Below are positions 42,669 through 54,229 of a DNA stretch of 64,000 bases, one piece after another. The stretch's first letter is position 1. Every line of letters begins with the position of its first letter. The notes under the pieces were generated by a model that was not told where the DNA came from, did no database searches, and worked only from the letters and a program-made list of their open reading frames with translations. The translations under genes were made by a program, and so were the position numbers. Source of the stretch: Jonesia denitrificans DSM 20603 (GTDB taxonomy: Bacteria > Actinomycetota > Actinomycetes > Actinomycetales > Cellulomonadaceae). The stretch covers positions 1,302,001 through 1,366,000 of the forward strand of contig NC_013174.1 in the NCBI RefSeq assembly GCF_000024065.1, read 5' to 3'.

Positions 42669-43622
42669 GTGGGGACCGCTGTCGTTGCTTTGGGGGGCGG
42701 GCATGGACTGTCAGCGAGTTTGTCTGCTCTTCGGTTGATGACCCACCAGATCACGGCGATTGTCACGGTGGCTGATGACGGTGGATCCTCTGGTCGTTTG
42801 CGTGATGAACTCGATGTTCTGCCACCCGGTGACCTGCGTATGGCCTTATCAGCTCTGTGTGATGATTCAGAGTGGGGGCGGTTGTGGCGTGATTTGTTGC
42901 AGCACCGCTTCACCTCTGAAGGAGACCTCGACCGGCATGCTGTAGGTAACCTCCTCATTGTTGCGCTGTGGGAGCTTCTTGATGACACGGTGGCTGGACT
43001 TGATTGGGTCGGAAAGCTCTTGGGAGCCCGCGGTCGCGTCCTGCCGATGGCTTCAGTTCCGTTGTCCATCGAAGCTGACATGGTGGTTGGGCAGGACCAG
43101 TTCACGGTTCGTGGCCAATCATTGGTTGCCTCCACGCCTGGTCATGTCGAGTCGCTACGTCTCATTCCGAGCGATCCGCCTGCCTGTGCGGAAGCAGTTG
43201 ACGCGGTCATAAACGCGGATTGGGTCATTCTTGGACCTGGTTCATGGTTTTCTTCTGTGATGCCGCACCTTCTTGTGCCCCAGTTACGTGAGGCGCTGTT
43301 GACCACCACCGCCAAACGGTGCCTGACACTAAATCTCAGTATGCACGGCACGGAAACCTTTGGTATGTCAGCGGCCGATCATCTTCGGGCGCTTGCTAAA
43401 CACGCACCGACTTTGCGCATCGATGCGATTCTTGCTGATCCTTCTGCGATTGATGATGCCGATGATCTGATTGCTGCTAGTGGGCTGCTTGGGGCGCAGG
43501 TATTGTTTCGACAAGTGCGTCGCGGGGATGGTAGTGCACGTCACGATCCGCTTCGTCTCGCCGCCGCATACCAGGATGTTTTCGACCGTTTCCTCGGTGA
43601 TGTGGGCACTGTCTCGCCGTAG
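42669..43622 (+). CDS. yvcK: Gluconeogenesis factor YvcK-like protein (CofD family)
   Basis: A 317-residue CofD/YvcK-fold protein implicated in central carbon metabolism and envelope growth. In several Gram-positives it binds UDP-sugars. It begins with VVALGGGHGLSASLSALRL (glycine-rich nucleotide-sugar loop), then TVADDGGSSGRLRDELDVLPPGDLR and GNLLIVALWEL, ending with an ILGPGSWFSSVMPHLLVPQL motif. GTG 42669 is used with AAGGAG six bases upstream. It is tightly linked to rapZ and followed by whiA. Confidence 0.95.
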   Translation: MGTAVVALGGGHGLSASLSALRLMTHQITAIVTVADDGGSSGRLRDELDVLPPGDLRMALSALCDDSEWGRLWRDLLQHRFTSEGDLDRHAVGNLLIVALWELLDDTVAGLDWVGKLLGARGRVLPMASVPLSIEADMVVGQDQFTVRGQSLVASTPGHVESLRLIPSDPPACAEAVDAVINADWVILGPGSWFSSVMPHLLVPQLREALLTTTAKRCLTLNLSMHGTETFGMSAADHLRALAKHAPTLRIDAILADPSAIDDADDLIAASGLLGAQVLFRQVRRGDGSARHDPLRLAAAYQDVFDRFLGDVGTVSP

Positions 43623-43661
43623 GGCACACCATGACGCGCCCGAAAGTGGCACTATTGCTTC

Positions 43662-44642
43662 ATGGCTTTGACTGCTCAGGTGAAAGATGAACTTGCTCGT
43701 GTAAAGGTGGACCGTACCTCCTGCCGCAAGGCAGAGGTGTCTGCAACGCTGAGGTTTGCAGGTGGTCTGCATATCATTTCTGGGCGCATCGTCATTGAGG
43801 CGGAACTTGACACAGCGGTCGCTGCGGATCGTCTTCGCACCGCGATTTCCGATGTGTATGGGCATACCAGTGAACTGATCACTGTGTCTGGAGGTGGGAT
43901 CCGCAGGGGGGCACGATATGTGGTGCGTGTTGTGCGTGAAGGGGAGTCGCTTGCGCGGCAAACGGGTCTTTTGGACAGCCGGGGTCGCCCCGTGCGTGGG
44001 CTGCCACCGCATATTATTTCTGCAGGTGTCGCGGAAGCGGAGGCCGCGTGGCGTGGGGCATTTCTTGCGCATGGTTCACTCACTGAGCCAGGACGCTCAT
44101 CGGCGCTTGAAGTGACGTGTCCTGGGCCGGAGGCGGCTCTTGCGCTTGTGGGGGCGGCCCGTCGTCTTGGGATTACTGCCAAGGCACGGGAGGTTCGCGG
44201 GGTCGATCGCGTGGTCATCCGCGATGGTGAAGCGATCGGTGACCTTCTCGTTCGGTTAGGTGCAACAGATACTGTCCATGTGTGGGAGGAACGGCGTAAG
44301 CGTCGTGAGGTTCGCGGAAACGCCAACCGGCTTGCAAATTTTGATGACGCGAACCTGCGTCGTTCTGCACGCGCGGCAGTCGCTGCGGGTGCCCGGGTTG
44401 AGCGTGCGTTTGACATTCTGGGTGACGACCTTCCGGAACATTTGCGTGAAGCGGGTCGGTTGCGTCTGGAACATAAACAGGCGTCGTTGGAAGAACTAGG
44501 GCAGCTCGCGGACCCTCCGCTGACAAAAGATGCGGTTGCTGGGCGTATTCGCCGTCTATTGGCAACAGCGGATAAACGAGCTCGCGAGTTGGGGATCCCG
44601 GACACTGAGTCGGGTTTGTCTCAGGATTTACTCGACCTGTGA
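43662..44642 (+). CDS. whiA: DNA-binding protein WhiA
   Basis: A sporulation/division regulator of actinobacteria and other Gram-positives, 326 residues. The N-terminal part resembles LAGLIDADG endonucleases without catalytic residues ([17 protein letters not shown]). The C-terminal helix-turn-helix is visible in [25 protein letters not shown]. The sequence order rapZ-yvcK-whiA is conserved. This organism need not sporulate: WhiA also acts in division in non-sporulating relatives. The gap operon follows after 297 bases. Confidence 0.96.
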   Translation: MALTAQVKDELARVKVDRTSCRKAEVSATLRFAGGLHIISGRIVIEAELDTAVAADRLRTAISDVYGHTSELITVSGGGIRRGARYVVRVVREGESLARQTGLLDSRGRPVRGLPPHIISAGVAEAEAAWRGAFLAHGSLTEPGRSSALEVTCPGPEAALALVGAARRLGITAKAREVRGVDRVVIRDGEAIGDLLVRLGATDTVHVWEERRKRREVRGNANRLANFDDANLRRSARAAVAAGARVERAFDILGDDLPEHLREAGRLRLEHKQASLEELGQLADPPLTKDAVAGRIRRLLATADKRARELGIPDTESGLSQDLLDL

Positions 44643-45944
<1,302 letters not shown>

Positions 45945-45996
45945 TCTTTCGATCGGTCAGAAACACCCGCTGGGATAACAGATCCTGTTGACGAGG

Positions 45997-46045
45997 CGCC
46001 CGCGTGAGTGACAAGCCGAAAGGCACCGGTCACCACGCGGGCGTT
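45997..46045 (+). terminator. Hairpin with T tract between gap and pgk
   Basis: CGCCCGCGTG-AGTGAC pairs with GGTCAC-CACGCGGGCG, followed by TTTCTCGTTT. It should reduce read-through from gap into pgk, allowing gap to be expressed at a higher level. Confidence 0.7.
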
Positions 46046-46074
46046 TCTCGTTTCACAACACTTTGGGAGAACTC

Positions 46075-47274
46075 ATGAAAACAATCGCAGACCTCGGCGA
46101 TCTGCGCGGCAAGCGCGTCCTCGTCCGTTCCGACTTCAATGTTCCACTCGACGGCTCCACCATCACCGATGACGGTCGTATTCGAGCTGCACTACCAACT
46201 TTGAAAAAGCTTGTTGATGCTGGTGCTCGAGTCATCATCACTGCGCACTTGGGGCGTCCTAAGGGGGAACCGGACCCTAAGTACACTTTGGCGCCGGTAG
46301 CGACTCGCCTCGAGGAGCTCCTGGGGGCGTCAGTAACACTGGCAGGCGATGTTGTCGGTGACTCGGCAAAAGACGCTGTCGCCCAGTTGACCGACGGCAA
46401 CGTCGTCTTACTGGAGAACATCCGGTTTGATGCCCGTGAGACGTCAAAAGTTGACTCGGAGCGTGAAGAGCTCGCCCGCGAACTCGGTGCTTTTGCGGAC
46501 TTCTTCGTCTCTGACGGATTTGGTGTTGTGCACCGCAAGCAAGCATCAGTGTATGACGTAGCACGTGTCGTTCCTGCTGCTGTGGGTGACCTCGTTCAAA
46601 AAGAAGTGGAATCACTGAGCAAGGCAACAACAAACCCTGAACGCCCCTATGCTGTGGTTCTCGGTGGCTCGAAGGTATCAGACAAACTCGGAGTCATTGG
46701 TAACCTTCTGAACAAAGCTGACCGTCTCTTGATCGGTGGCGGTATGCTCTTCACTTTCCTCGCCGCAAAGGGTTACTCAGTGGGTAACTCACTGCTTGAA
46801 GAGGACCAAATCGAGACCGTGAAGGGATACCTCGACACTGCTGAAAAGAACGGCGTCGAGATTGTCCTTCCCGTGGACATTATTGTTGCGCCGGAGTTCA
46901 AAGCCGATGCTCCCGCAACCGTTGTTGCAGCCGACGCCATCCCTGACGGTCAGATGGGTCTTGACATCGGCCCCGAGTCGCAAAAGCTCTTTGCCGCTAA
47001 ACTGAGTGACGCAAAGACCATCGTGTGGAATGGCCCTGCTGGTGTCTTTGAATTTGATGCTTTTGCAGGAGGTACCCGTGCTGTCGCCCAAGGAATCATT
47101 GACGCGACTGCCGCAGGTGCTTTCTCCGTTGTTGGTGGTGGAGACTCAGCGGCAGCAGTGCGCATCCTCGGTTTTGACGAAGCAGGGTTCAGCCACATCT
47201 CTACCGGTGGTGGCGCCAGCCTTGAGTTCCTTGAAGGAAAAGAACTGCCCGGCATCGCTGTCCTCGACGCGTAA
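46075..47274 (+). CDS. pgk: Phosphoglycerate kinase
   Basis: Transfers phosphate from 1,3-bisphosphoglycerate to ADP, 399 residues. [13 protein letters not shown] is the N-terminal substrate signature, [20 protein letters not shown] and [13 protein letters not shown] follow, and [14 protein letters not shown] is the nucleotide-site loop. ATG 46075 follows GGGAGAA; the upstream in-frame codons are not used. tpiA starts 24 bases after its stop, so pgk-tpiA are co-transcribed. Confidence 0.97.
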   Translation: MKTIADLGDLRGKRVLVRSDFNVPLDGSTITDDGRIRAALPTLKKLVDAGARVIITAHLGRPKGEPDPKYTLAPVATRLEELLGASVTLAGDVVGDSAKDAVAQLTDGNVVLLENIRFDARETSKVDSEREELARELGAFADFFVSDGFGVVHRKQASVYDVARVVPAAVGDLVQKEVESLSKATTNPERPYAVVLGGSKVSDKLGVIGNLLNKADRLLIGGGMLFTFLAAKGYSVGNSLLEEDQIETVKGYLDTAEKNGVEIVLPVDIIVAPEFKADAPATVVAADAIPDGQMGLDIGPESQKLFAAKLSDAKTIVWNGPAGVFEFDAFAGGTRAVAQGIIDATAAGAFSVVGGGDSAAAVRILGFDEAGFSHISTGGGASLEFLEGKELPGIAVLDA

Positions 47275-47298
47275 GACTTCATCAGAAAGGTGTCATTC

Positions 47299-48081
47299 GT
47301 GACCAACGCACGTACCCCGCTCATTGCTGGTAACTGGAAAATGAACCTCGACCACAACGAGGCGATTCACACAGTCCAAAAGCTCGCATGGGCGTTGAAA
47401 GATGCACAACACGACTACAACGCTGTTGAGGCGACAGTTTTGGTGCCCTTCACCGACATTCGTTCCGTCCAGACACTTGTTGACTCCGACAAACTGGGCA
47501 TCACCTACGGTGCGCAGGACCTCTCCGCACAGGTTTCTGGTGCGTATACCGGTGAAATTTCACCAGTGTTCCTCTCACGTCTTGGCGTGAAGTATGTGGC
47601 TGTGGGGCACTCTGAGCGCCGCCAGTACCACGGTGAAGACGACGCCCTTGTGAACGCAAAGACCAAAAACGCACTTGCGCACGACATTGCACCAATCGTG
47701 TGTGTGGGGGAGCCTCTTGAGGTTCGCAAAGCCGGTGACCAAGTGCCGTTCACACTTGCACAGGTCGATGGTGCATTTGCTGACATCTCAGCTGAGGACG
47801 CCGTCAAGGTTGTTGTTGCCTACGAACCTGTGTGGGCAATCGGAACTGGCGAGGTTGCAACACCAGCAGATGCACAAGAAGTCGCCCAGGCTATTCGTGC
47901 TCGGCTGGCGGAACTGTACTCACAAGACGTCGCTGACGCTGTCCGCGTCCTGTACGGCGGTTCTGTGAAGTCATCGTCAATCAAGGAACTCATGAACGAA
48001 GCTGACGTCGATGGGGCCCTTGTTGGTGGCGCTTCGCTTGACCCAGAAGAGTTCGCCAAGATTGTCCACTACCAGGACTGA
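47299..48081 (+). CDS. tpiA: Triosephosphate isomerase
   Basis: Interconverts dihydroxyacetone phosphate and glyceraldehyde 3-phosphate, 260 residues. It starts [16 protein letters not shown] (catalytic Asn, Lys). VAVGHSERR holds the catalytic His and [13 protein letters not shown] the catalytic Glu. [11 protein letters not shown] binds phosphate. GTG 47299 follows AAAGG eight bases upstream. A strong terminator follows. Confidence 0.97.
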   Translation: MTNARTPLIAGNWKMNLDHNEAIHTVQKLAWALKDAQHDYNAVEATVLVPFTDIRSVQTLVDSDKLGITYGAQDLSAQVSGAYTGEISPVFLSRLGVKYVAVGHSERRQYHGEDDALVNAKTKNALAHDIAPIVCVGEPLEVRKAGDQVPFTLAQVDGAFADISAEDAVKVVVAYEPVWAIGTGEVATPADAQEVAQAIRARLAELYSQDVADAVRVLYGGSVKSSSIKELMNEADVDGALVGGASLDPEEFAKIVHYQD

Positions 48082-48092
48082 TCTCATCCCTG

Positions 48093-48133
48093 GATGGCTC
48101 ACCTGCTCCCAGTAGGTGAGCCATCTGGCTTTT
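48093..48133 (+). terminator. Rho-independent terminator after tpiA
   Basis: GATGGCTCACCT (48093-48104) pairs with AGGTGAGCCATC (48114-48125), followed by TGGCTTTT. Confidence 0.85.
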
Positions 48134-48227
48134 GTAGCCCAAAGTGGACTAGTCTAGTCAGCGGTGCCGCATGGCATGAACACCTGTCTAGCGGCACGCT
48201 AGACCACACAACGAAGGACAACCACCC

Positions 48228-48473
48228 GTGGATATTCTGCGCATCTCACTTGAAGTGCTCCTTGTCGTGACTTCGATCCTCCTGATCCTTTTAGTTCTTA
48301 CTCACAAAGGCAAGGGCGGTGGCATGTCTGACATGTTCGGTGGTGGTGTCTCCACATCCATCGGAAACGCAGGCAACGCCCAAACAAACCTCAACCGTAT
48401 TACTATCGCCTTCGCGATCGTTTGGTTCGCGGCTATCGTCTTGTTGGGGCTCTTCCCAAAGGTCACCGGCTAA
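48228..48473 (+). CDS. secG: Preprotein translocase subunit SecG
   Basis: A small Sec translocon subunit of 81 residues. Two membrane helices are visible: ISLEVLLVVTSILLILLVLT and ITIAFAIVWFAAIVLLGLF. The conserved cytoplasmic loop HKGKGGGMSDMFGGG lies between them. The start is GTG. It is a separate unit between two terminators. The short palindrome GACTAGTCTAGTC near 48148-48160 lies in its promoter region. Confidence 0.95.
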   Translation: MDILRISLEVLLVVTSILLILLVLTHKGKGGGMSDMFGGGVSTSIGNAGNAQTNLNRITIAFAIVWFAAIVLLGLFPKVTG

Positions 48474-48486
48474 CCACACCACATGA

Positions 48487-48528
48487 GAAGAAGAGGCTCA
48501 CCACAGTGACGTGGTGAGCCTCTTCTTC
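48487..48528. terminator. 18-bp hairpin between secG and pgl
   Basis: GAAGAAGAGGCTCACCAC and GTGGTGAGCCTCTTCTTC pair perfectly around AGTGAC. It can serve secG on the plus strand and pgl on the minus strand. Confidence 0.8.
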
Positions 48529-48603
48529 GTCGACAACATCACAGCGCGTGAGCTGATAGTTGCGTGCCTGCCTGTGCGCCTGTTTGCCGCCACGCCATGA
48601 GGA

Positions 48604-49353
48604 TTAAGGGACTTCTGCGACCTCTATAGCTGATGCAGCAGAAGCATCGATGAGCCACAGAGTTTCTACGACACCGCACACAGCTGAGGCTGGCAGCGAT
48701 ACTGGATCAACACTCACAAGTGCCTGAGCGACAGCTTGCGCCTTCTCTTCTCCCGCAGCAATCACCCACACTCGGCGTGCGGCATTGATCGCGTCATACG
48801 TTAACGACACCCGTGACGGCGGGGGCTTCGGGGAATCATGGACTCCCACTGCGACCCCTGACGTCATGGCGTCAGGGTGACCCGGGAATAATGACGCCAC
48901 ATGCCCATCTGGTCCCATACCAAGAAGGAGCACATCAAAGTTCAGGCCAGATTTGTCACTGTGCGCCAGCTGCAGATCACGGGCATACCGTTGTGCTGCC
49001 TCGTCCACATCAATGCCGTCATCAGTTGAGGACACCTCGTGGATGTTACCTGCCGGCAAAGGAAGATCAGCAAGCAACGCCTCGTAGGCTTGGCGAGCAT
49101 TACGCTCTGGCGAATCCTTGGCGACGAAACGCTCGTCTCCCCACCACACGTGAACGATCGACCAATCAACATCTCGGACAATGGGGTTTTGCGCAGCCAT
49201 CGCGAGGGTGCGGATACCCACCGTGCCACCGGTGAGCACCACATCAACACGATCCTGGACCGCACACAAATCAATGAGGGTGACCAGGAGCCGCGCGGCT
49301 GTAGTGCGTGCTAACGCGTCACTGTCGCTATGGATAACAACCCGCTTTGTCAT
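48604..49353 (-). CDS. pgl: 6-phosphogluconolactonase
   Basis: Hydrolyses 6-phosphogluconolactone in the oxidative pentose phosphate pathway, 249 residues. The family motifs VVLTGGTVGIRTL, VHVWWGDERFV, FDVLLLGMGPDGHVASLFPGH and RVSLTYDAINAARRVWVIAAGEEKA are present. It starts with ATG after GAGGAGG and its start overlaps the opcA stop by 4 bases. It is the last gene of zwf-opcA-pgl. Confidence 0.95.
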   Translation of the reverse strand: MTKRVVIHSDSDALARTTAARLLVTLIDLCAVQDRVDVVLTGGTVGIRTLAMAAQNPIVRDVDWSIVHVWWGDERFVAKDSPERNARQAYEALLADLPLPAGNIHEVSSTDDGIDVDEAAQRYARDLQLAHSDKSGLNFDVLLLGMGPDGHVASLFPGHPDAMTSGVAVGVHDSPKPPPSRVSLTYDAINAARRVWVIAAGEEKAQAVAQALVSVDPVSLPASAVCGVVETLWLIDASAASAIEVAEVP

Positions 49354-50285
49354 GGCGAAACCTCCTCGTGGCGTCGAATCAACGGTAACCCGTGCAGGAG
49401 AACATCTGTGTAGATCTCGTCCGGGTGCAGACGACGAAGTTCTTCTGCAATGCAGTCTTCCAAGGAACGAATGGGCAAATTGATACTTTGCTCTGGCATA
49501 CCTGGTTGGCGCAGCGTGGCACGCCGACCATCTTGGCGCGTGAACTCAATGTCCGATCCATCGGCACGGATGAGCGCAACCCGAGTAAGCCCCAACGCTC
49601 CAGGAACAAACTTAGTGGACACCTGATCGGTGAGGTGCAGCCCTAACCACCCTGCCAACAAATTGACGGAAGGGTGTTCGCTTTGCCCTTCAATCTCAAC
49701 TCGTTCTACCGGAACAAAAGGAGGCTGATCCAGTACGGACGCAATTAGGCTGCGCCAAATTGTTGCCCGCGTCCAGGCCAAGTCCACATCTCCGGGCTCG
49801 TGATGGCATCGTAACGCATCAAGGTCAGCACACGGCTGCGATGATTGGAGCGTGTCAGTGAGCCGTGTTTGAGCCATCGCTCCCAGCGGTTCCCGCGAGG
49901 GGGCAGCAGGTGCTTGACCAGGCCACCACGCCACGATCGGAGCATCAGGAAGTAGGAGCGGCATAATCAGGGTGTCTGTGTGCGCCACCTGGTCGGCTGT
50001 CCCTTGCAAGACGATCACCTCGGAAGCTCCAGCATCGCCACCAACTCGAATTTGAGCATCGAGCTGCTGTGAGCCTTCTGCACCGGCAGCAACGGCAATA
50101 ATTCGACACGGGTGTTCGTTGGAGGCGATATTTGCGGCGGTAATCGCGGCGTCTAACTCGTCGCGGTCTCCAAGAATGACGAGGTTTAGCACTCGCCCAA
50201 GAGCGATTTGCCCGCCCTCTTCACGAATTTTCACAAGCTTTTTTGCTACTTGTGAGGTGGTGGTACCTGGCAGATCAACAATCAT
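49350..50285 (-). CDS. opcA: Glucose-6-phosphate dehydrogenase assembly protein OpcA
   Basis: A partner of Zwf that in cyanobacteria and actinobacteria helps assemble and redox-regulate glucose-6-phosphate dehydrogenase, 311 residues. The N-terminal MIVDLPGTTTSQVAKKLVKIREEGGQ and the segment LLLPDAPIVAWWPGQAP are typical. It lies between zwf (20 bases upstream) and pgl (4-base overlap), the conserved actinobacterial order. Confidence 0.93.
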   Translation of the reverse strand: MIVDLPGTTTSQVAKKLVKIREEGGQIALGRVLNLVILGDRDELDAAITAANIASNEHPCRIIAVAAGAEGSQQLDAQIRVGGDAGASEVIVLQGTADQVAHTDTLIMPLLLPDAPIVAWWPGQAPAAPSREPLGAMAQTRLTDTLQSSQPCADLDALRCHHEPGDVDLAWTRATIWRSLIASVLDQPPFVPVERVEIEGQSEHPSVNLLAGWLGLHLTDQVSTKFVPGALGLTRVALIRADGSDIEFTRQDGRRATLRQPGMPEQSINLPIRSLEDCIAEELRRLHPDEIYTDVLLHGLPLIRRHEEVSP

Positions 50286-50305
50286 GTCTTTTCACTTCCC
50301 TGTCA

Positions 50306-51847
50306 TTACGGGCGGCGCCAGGCGCGGCCATCGCGCTTGAGCATCTCATCGGCAGTGTCAGGTCCCCACGTTCCTGCACGGTAAGGTGCGGGGGAACCGT
50401 GCTGAGCCCAGTGTGCCGTGATGGGGTCAAGGATCCGCCACGACAACTCCACTTCCTCGTGCCGAGGGAAGAGCGGAGGCTCACCGAGGAGGACATCAAG
50501 GATGAGGCGTTCGTACGCTTCAGGGGAGGACTGGGTGAACGCGTGTCCATAACCGAAGTCCATGGTCACATCGCGAATTTCCATTTGCGTTCCGGGGACC
50601 TTCGCCCCGATCCGCATGGTGACTCCCTCATCTGGTTGGACACGAATCACCAGGGCATTCTCACCGAGTTTGGTTGTTGCGGTGGACTCAAAAGGCAGAT
50701 GCGGCGCCTTCTTGAACACAATCGCAATCTCTGTCACACGCCGGCCAAGGCGTTTCCCGGCACGTAAGTAGAAGGGCACACCAGCCCAGCGACGGTTGTC
50801 GATGTCAACGCGGATAGCGGCGAAAGTTTCCGTGACCGAGTCGGCGGGGATGCCGTCTTCTTCGAAGAACCCATTGACCTTTTCGCCGCCCTGCCAGCCT
50901 GCAGTGTATTGTCCTCGTGCTGTGTGCGCATCGATGTCGTCAGGGACCCGGGTTGCGGCAAGGACCTTGATTTTTTCGGCGATGAGATCGCGGGCGGAGA
51001 AGGAAGCAGGTTCTTCCATTGCGGTGAGTGCGAGCAGTTGCAACAGGTGGTTTTGAATGACGTCTCGGGCAGCTCCGATGCCGTCGTAGTACCCAGCGCG
51101 CGACCCGATTCCGATGTCTTCAGCCATCGTGATTTGCACGTGGTCGACGTAGTGGGAATTCCAGATTGGTTCATACATTTGGTTTGCGAACCGCAAGGCA
51201 AGAATGTTCTGGACTGTTTCTTTACCGAGATAGTGGTCAATACGAAAGACGTCTTCGGCGGGGAACACTTCTGAGACAACGTTGTTGAGTTCCTGTGCTG
51301 ACTCAAGGTCGTGTCCAAATGGTTTTTCGATCACGACTCGACGCCAGGCATCTTCTTCAGATTGGGAGAGACCGCATTCTGCTAGCTGTCGGCACACCAA
51401 GGGGAATGCTGATGGCGGAACAGACAGGTAGAAAGCGTGGTTACCCCCAGTGCCGCGCTGTTCGTCGAGTTCTTTGACGGTGTCATTGAGTCTCATGAAC
51501 GCGTCTGTGTCGTTGAAAGTCCCTTGAACAAAGCGAATGCCGTCAACCAGCTCATCCCAGACAGCTTGTTTGAAAGGAGTCCGTGCGAACTGTTTGACTG
51601 CCTCACGCGCATAGTGGGCGAAGTCTTGATGGGACCAGTCACGTCGGCCAAAGCCGGTGAGCGCAAATCCGGGGGGCAGTAACCCTCGGTTGGCAAGGTC
51701 GTAGATCGCGGGGATGAGCTTTTTGCGTGCGAGATCACCGGTGACCCCGAAGATGACGATGCCACACGGGCCTGCGATGCGCAGGAGTCGTTGATCGCGT
51801 GGATCGCGGAGCGGGTTTTGCCGGGTCGTTGAGGCAACTGGCTGCAC
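50306..51847 (-). CDS. zwf: Glucose-6-phosphate 1-dehydrogenase
   Basis: Oxidises glucose 6-phosphate with NADP, the entry to the pentose phosphate pathway. The protein has 513 residues. IFGVTGDLARKKLIPAIYDL is the coenzyme site, FRIDHYLGKETVQN the substrate and catalytic site. The start is GTG 51847 without a clear ribosome site. It heads zwf-opcA-pgl. In many actinobacteria tal and pgi lie between tkt and zwf; here only 261 non-coding bases separate them. Confidence 0.96.
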   Translation of the reverse strand: MQPVASTTRQNPLRDPRDQRLLRIAGPCGIVIFGVTGDLARKKLIPAIYDLANRGLLPPGFALTGFGRRDWSHQDFAHYAREAVKQFARTPFKQAVWDELVDGIRFVQGTFNDTDAFMRLNDTVKELDEQRGTGGNHAFYLSVPPSAFPLVCRQLAECGLSQSEEDAWRRVVIEKPFGHDLESAQELNNVVSEVFPAEDVFRIDHYLGKETVQNILALRFANQMYEPIWNSHYVDHVQITMAEDIGIGSRAGYYDGIGAARDVIQNHLLQLLALTAMEEPASFSARDLIAEKIKVLAATRVPDDIDAHTARGQYTAGWQGGEKVNGFFEEDGIPADSVTETFAAIRVDIDNRRWAGVPFYLRAGKRLGRRVTEIAIVFKKAPHLPFESTATTKLGENALVIRVQPDEGVTMRIGAKVPGTQMEIRDVTMDFGYGHAFTQSSPEAYERLILDVLLGEPPLFPRHEEVELSWRILDPITAHWAQHGSPAPYRAGTWGPDTADEMLKRDGRAWRRP

Positions 51848-52050
51848 GTTGGTGTCACCGTTCTGTCGCTGTGGCCATGTGTTTGCGGGCTGGCCAAGGT
51901 TGGTTGTGGAGAGCAGTTGAAGTTACGTCGATCTTATCGGGCATGCCGCATCTTGAGCATGGCGATGCCACAATGCGGTTGGTTTCTTTACGTGGCGTTG
52001 CACACCCCGCAGTGGTTGGTGGGGGTGGTGAGGTGATGATAGATGCGCAA

Positions 52051-52086
52051 AAGGCTGGTCAGTGTCATATGACACTGACCAGCCTT
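52051..52086 (-). terminator. Terminator of tkt (36-bp perfect palindrome)
   Basis: AAGGCTGGTCAGTGTCAT and ATGACACTGACCAGCCTT form a perfect palindrome 23 bases after the tkt stop; on the minus strand it ends in TTTT. The remainder of the 261-base tkt-zwf gap shows nothing recognisable. Confidence 0.85.
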
Positions 52087-52108
52087 CATGCTGCACTATT
52101 TGCTGGGT

Positions 52109-54229
52109 TTAGCCACGCACTGCTGCGAGTGAATCGCGTGCTGCTTGTGCCACAGCTTCGGGCGTGAACCCAAACTCGCGGAAGAGGGTTTTAGCGTCAG
52201 CGGATGCACCGTAGTGCTCGAGGGATACAATACGGCCAGCGTCACCAACCAGTTCACGCCACCCCAGTCCCAATCCAGCTTCGACTGAGACACGTGCCTT
52301 CACAGTCGAGGGGAGGACTGACTCACGGTAAGACTCATCTTGTTCCGCAAACCATTCAAGGCAGGGGATCGATACCACACGGGCACCGATTCCTTCGGCC
52401 TGGAGTGCTTCACGCGCGGCAACTGCCAGCTGAACTTCGGATCCTGTTGCTAGCAGAAGAACATCCACATCGCCGTTGGCGTCAATGAGGGTGTATGCAC
52501 CCTTCTCAACCATTGATGCAGCCGCGAAGGTCTGTCCAGTTGCTTCACCTTCGCCACGCTCATAGGTTGGGATGTTCTGGCGTGTCAGGATGATGCCAGC
52601 GGGACGGTCGGTTTTCTCGATGATTGTCTTCCAAGCCCATGCGACTTCGTTCGCGTCACCTGGGCGAACAACGTCGAGCCCTGGAATTGCGCGCAGAGCG
52701 GCGAGGTGCTCGATGGGCTGGTGCGTTGGGCCATCTTCTCCGACTCCAATGGAATCGTGTGTCCACACGAAGATCGTGGGGATTTCCATGAGCGCAGCGA
52801 GACGAACGGCTGGGCGCATGTAGTCGGAGAAGACAAGGAAGGTTCCACCGTAGGCGCGCGTCGCTCCGTGGAGCACGATCCCATTGAGGATTGCCCCCAT
52901 TCCGTGCTCGCGGATCCCAAAGTGCAAGGTCCGTCCGTATGGATTCCCGGAGAACGAACGAGTTGACCGGTGTTCGGGGAGGAAGGAGGGCTCTCCTGCC
53001 ATTGTCGTGTTGTTCGAACCGGCAAGATCTGCTGAGCCGCCCCACAGTTCTGGTAGCACGGGAGCAAGGGCAGACAGGACCTTCCCAGAAGCCGCACGAG
53101 TTGCCAGGTCAGTTCCAGCATCGAACACTGGAAGCGCATCGTGCCAGTTCGCTGGTAGTTCACGAGCCTGGAGCCGGTCGAATAGTGTGACACCTTCGTG
53201 GCCCGAGTCGCGCCATGCGTTGTAGGCTGAAGCCCACGCATCATGGAGATCACTTTGACGTGACGCAACGGACCGCGTGTAGGCCAGAACGTCATCATCA
53301 ATGTGGAATGTGACCTCTGGGTCAAGACCGAGAGCTTCCTTTAAGCCAGCGACCTCACTGCCGCCTAGTGCAGACCCGTGAATCCCACCGGTGTTCTGTT
53401 TGGTAGGGGAGGGCCAACCAATGATGGTGCGAAGAGCGATGATCGATGGCTTGTTGGTGACCTTGTTCGCTTCTTGAATTGCTGAGTACAACGCGTCGAC
53501 GTCTTCGCTGTATTCGGTTCCACCGTGAGTCCAGTCAACACGTTGGACGTGCCAGCCGTAGGATTCGTAGCGAGCGAGGACGTCTTCTGAGAAGGAAACG
53601 TCGGTGTCGTCCTCAATGGAGATGTGGTTCTGGTCGTAGATCACGACAAGGTTGCCGAGTTCTTGGTGCCCAGCCAGCGAGGACGCTTCAGAGGTGACTC
53701 CTTCTTGGAGGTCCCCGTCACCAGCGATGACATAAACGTTGTGGTCAAATGCTGACTCACCGTCGGCAGTTTCGGGGTCAAAAAGACCGCGTTCACGGCG
53801 CGCTGCGAATGCCATACCTACTGCGGAGGCAAGACCCTGCCCAAGTGGACCAGTAGTGATTTCAACGCCCTCTGTGTGTCCGTACTCGGGGTGCCCTGGT
53901 GTCTTGGAACCCCAGGTACGAAGTGAGGCGATGTCGTCCATTTCGAGACCGTAACCGGCTAAGAACAACTGCAAGTAGATTGTCAGTGAGGAGTGACCTG
54001 CTGACAAGACGAACCGGTCGCGGCCCACCCATTGGGGGTCCGCTGGGTTGTGACGCATAACCTTCTGGAAGAGCAGGTAGGCGGCGGGGGCCAAGGAAAT
54101 TGCTGTTCCTGGGTGTCCGTTGCCGACTTTCTCAACTGCGTCTGCTGCGAGAGCTTTGATTGAAGTTACTGCGCGGTCATCGAGTTCTGACCACTCAAGC
54201 TTATTAGCTGTCGGGGTGAAAGCGTTCAC
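52109..54229 (-). CDS. tkt: Transketolase
   Basis: A thiamine-diphosphate enzyme of the pentose phosphate pathway, 706 residues. GNGHPGTAISLAPAAYLLF, the ThDP motif GDGDLQEGVTSEASSLAGH, KPSIIALRTIIGWPSP and the pyrimidine-domain HDSIGVGEDGPTHQPIEHLAALRAIPG are all seen. The start is GTG after GAGG. It has its own terminator and lies upstream of zwf on the same strand. ctaB is divergent, as usual in actinobacteria. Confidence 0.97.
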   Translation of the reverse strand: MNAFTPTANKLEWSELDDRAVTSIKALAADAVEKVGNGHPGTAISLAPAAYLLFQKVMRHNPADPQWVGRDRFVLSAGHSSLTIYLQLFLAGYGLEMDDIASLRTWGSKTPGHPEYGHTEGVEITTGPLGQGLASAVGMAFAARRERGLFDPETADGESAFDHNVYVIAGDGDLQEGVTSEASSLAGHQELGNLVVIYDQNHISIEDDTDVSFSEDVLARYESYGWHVQRVDWTHGGTEYSEDVDALYSAIQEANKVTNKPSIIALRTIIGWPSPTKQNTGGIHGSALGGSEVAGLKEALGLDPEVTFHIDDDVLAYTRSVASRQSDLHDAWASAYNAWRDSGHEGVTLFDRLQARELPANWHDALPVFDAGTDLATRAASGKVLSALAPVLPELWGGSADLAGSNNTTMAGEPSFLPEHRSTRSFSGNPYGRTLHFGIREHGMGAILNGIVLHGATRAYGGTFLVFSDYMRPAVRLAALMEIPTIFVWTHDSIGVGEDGPTHQPIEHLAALRAIPGLDVVRPGDANEVAWAWKTIIEKTDRPAGIILTRQNIPTYERGEGEATGQTFAAASMVEKGAYTLIDANGDVDVLLLATGSEVQLAVAAREALQAEGIGARVVSIPCLEWFAEQDESYRESVLPSTVKARVSVEAGLGLGWRELVGDAGRIVSLEHYGASADAKTLFREFGFTPEAVAQAARDSLAAVRG

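Noticed and set aside
51799-52167. Plus-strand frame across the tkt-zwf gap as a remnant of tal or pgi
   Set aside because: It spans the tkt terminator palindrome and shows no transaldolase or isomerase motifs.
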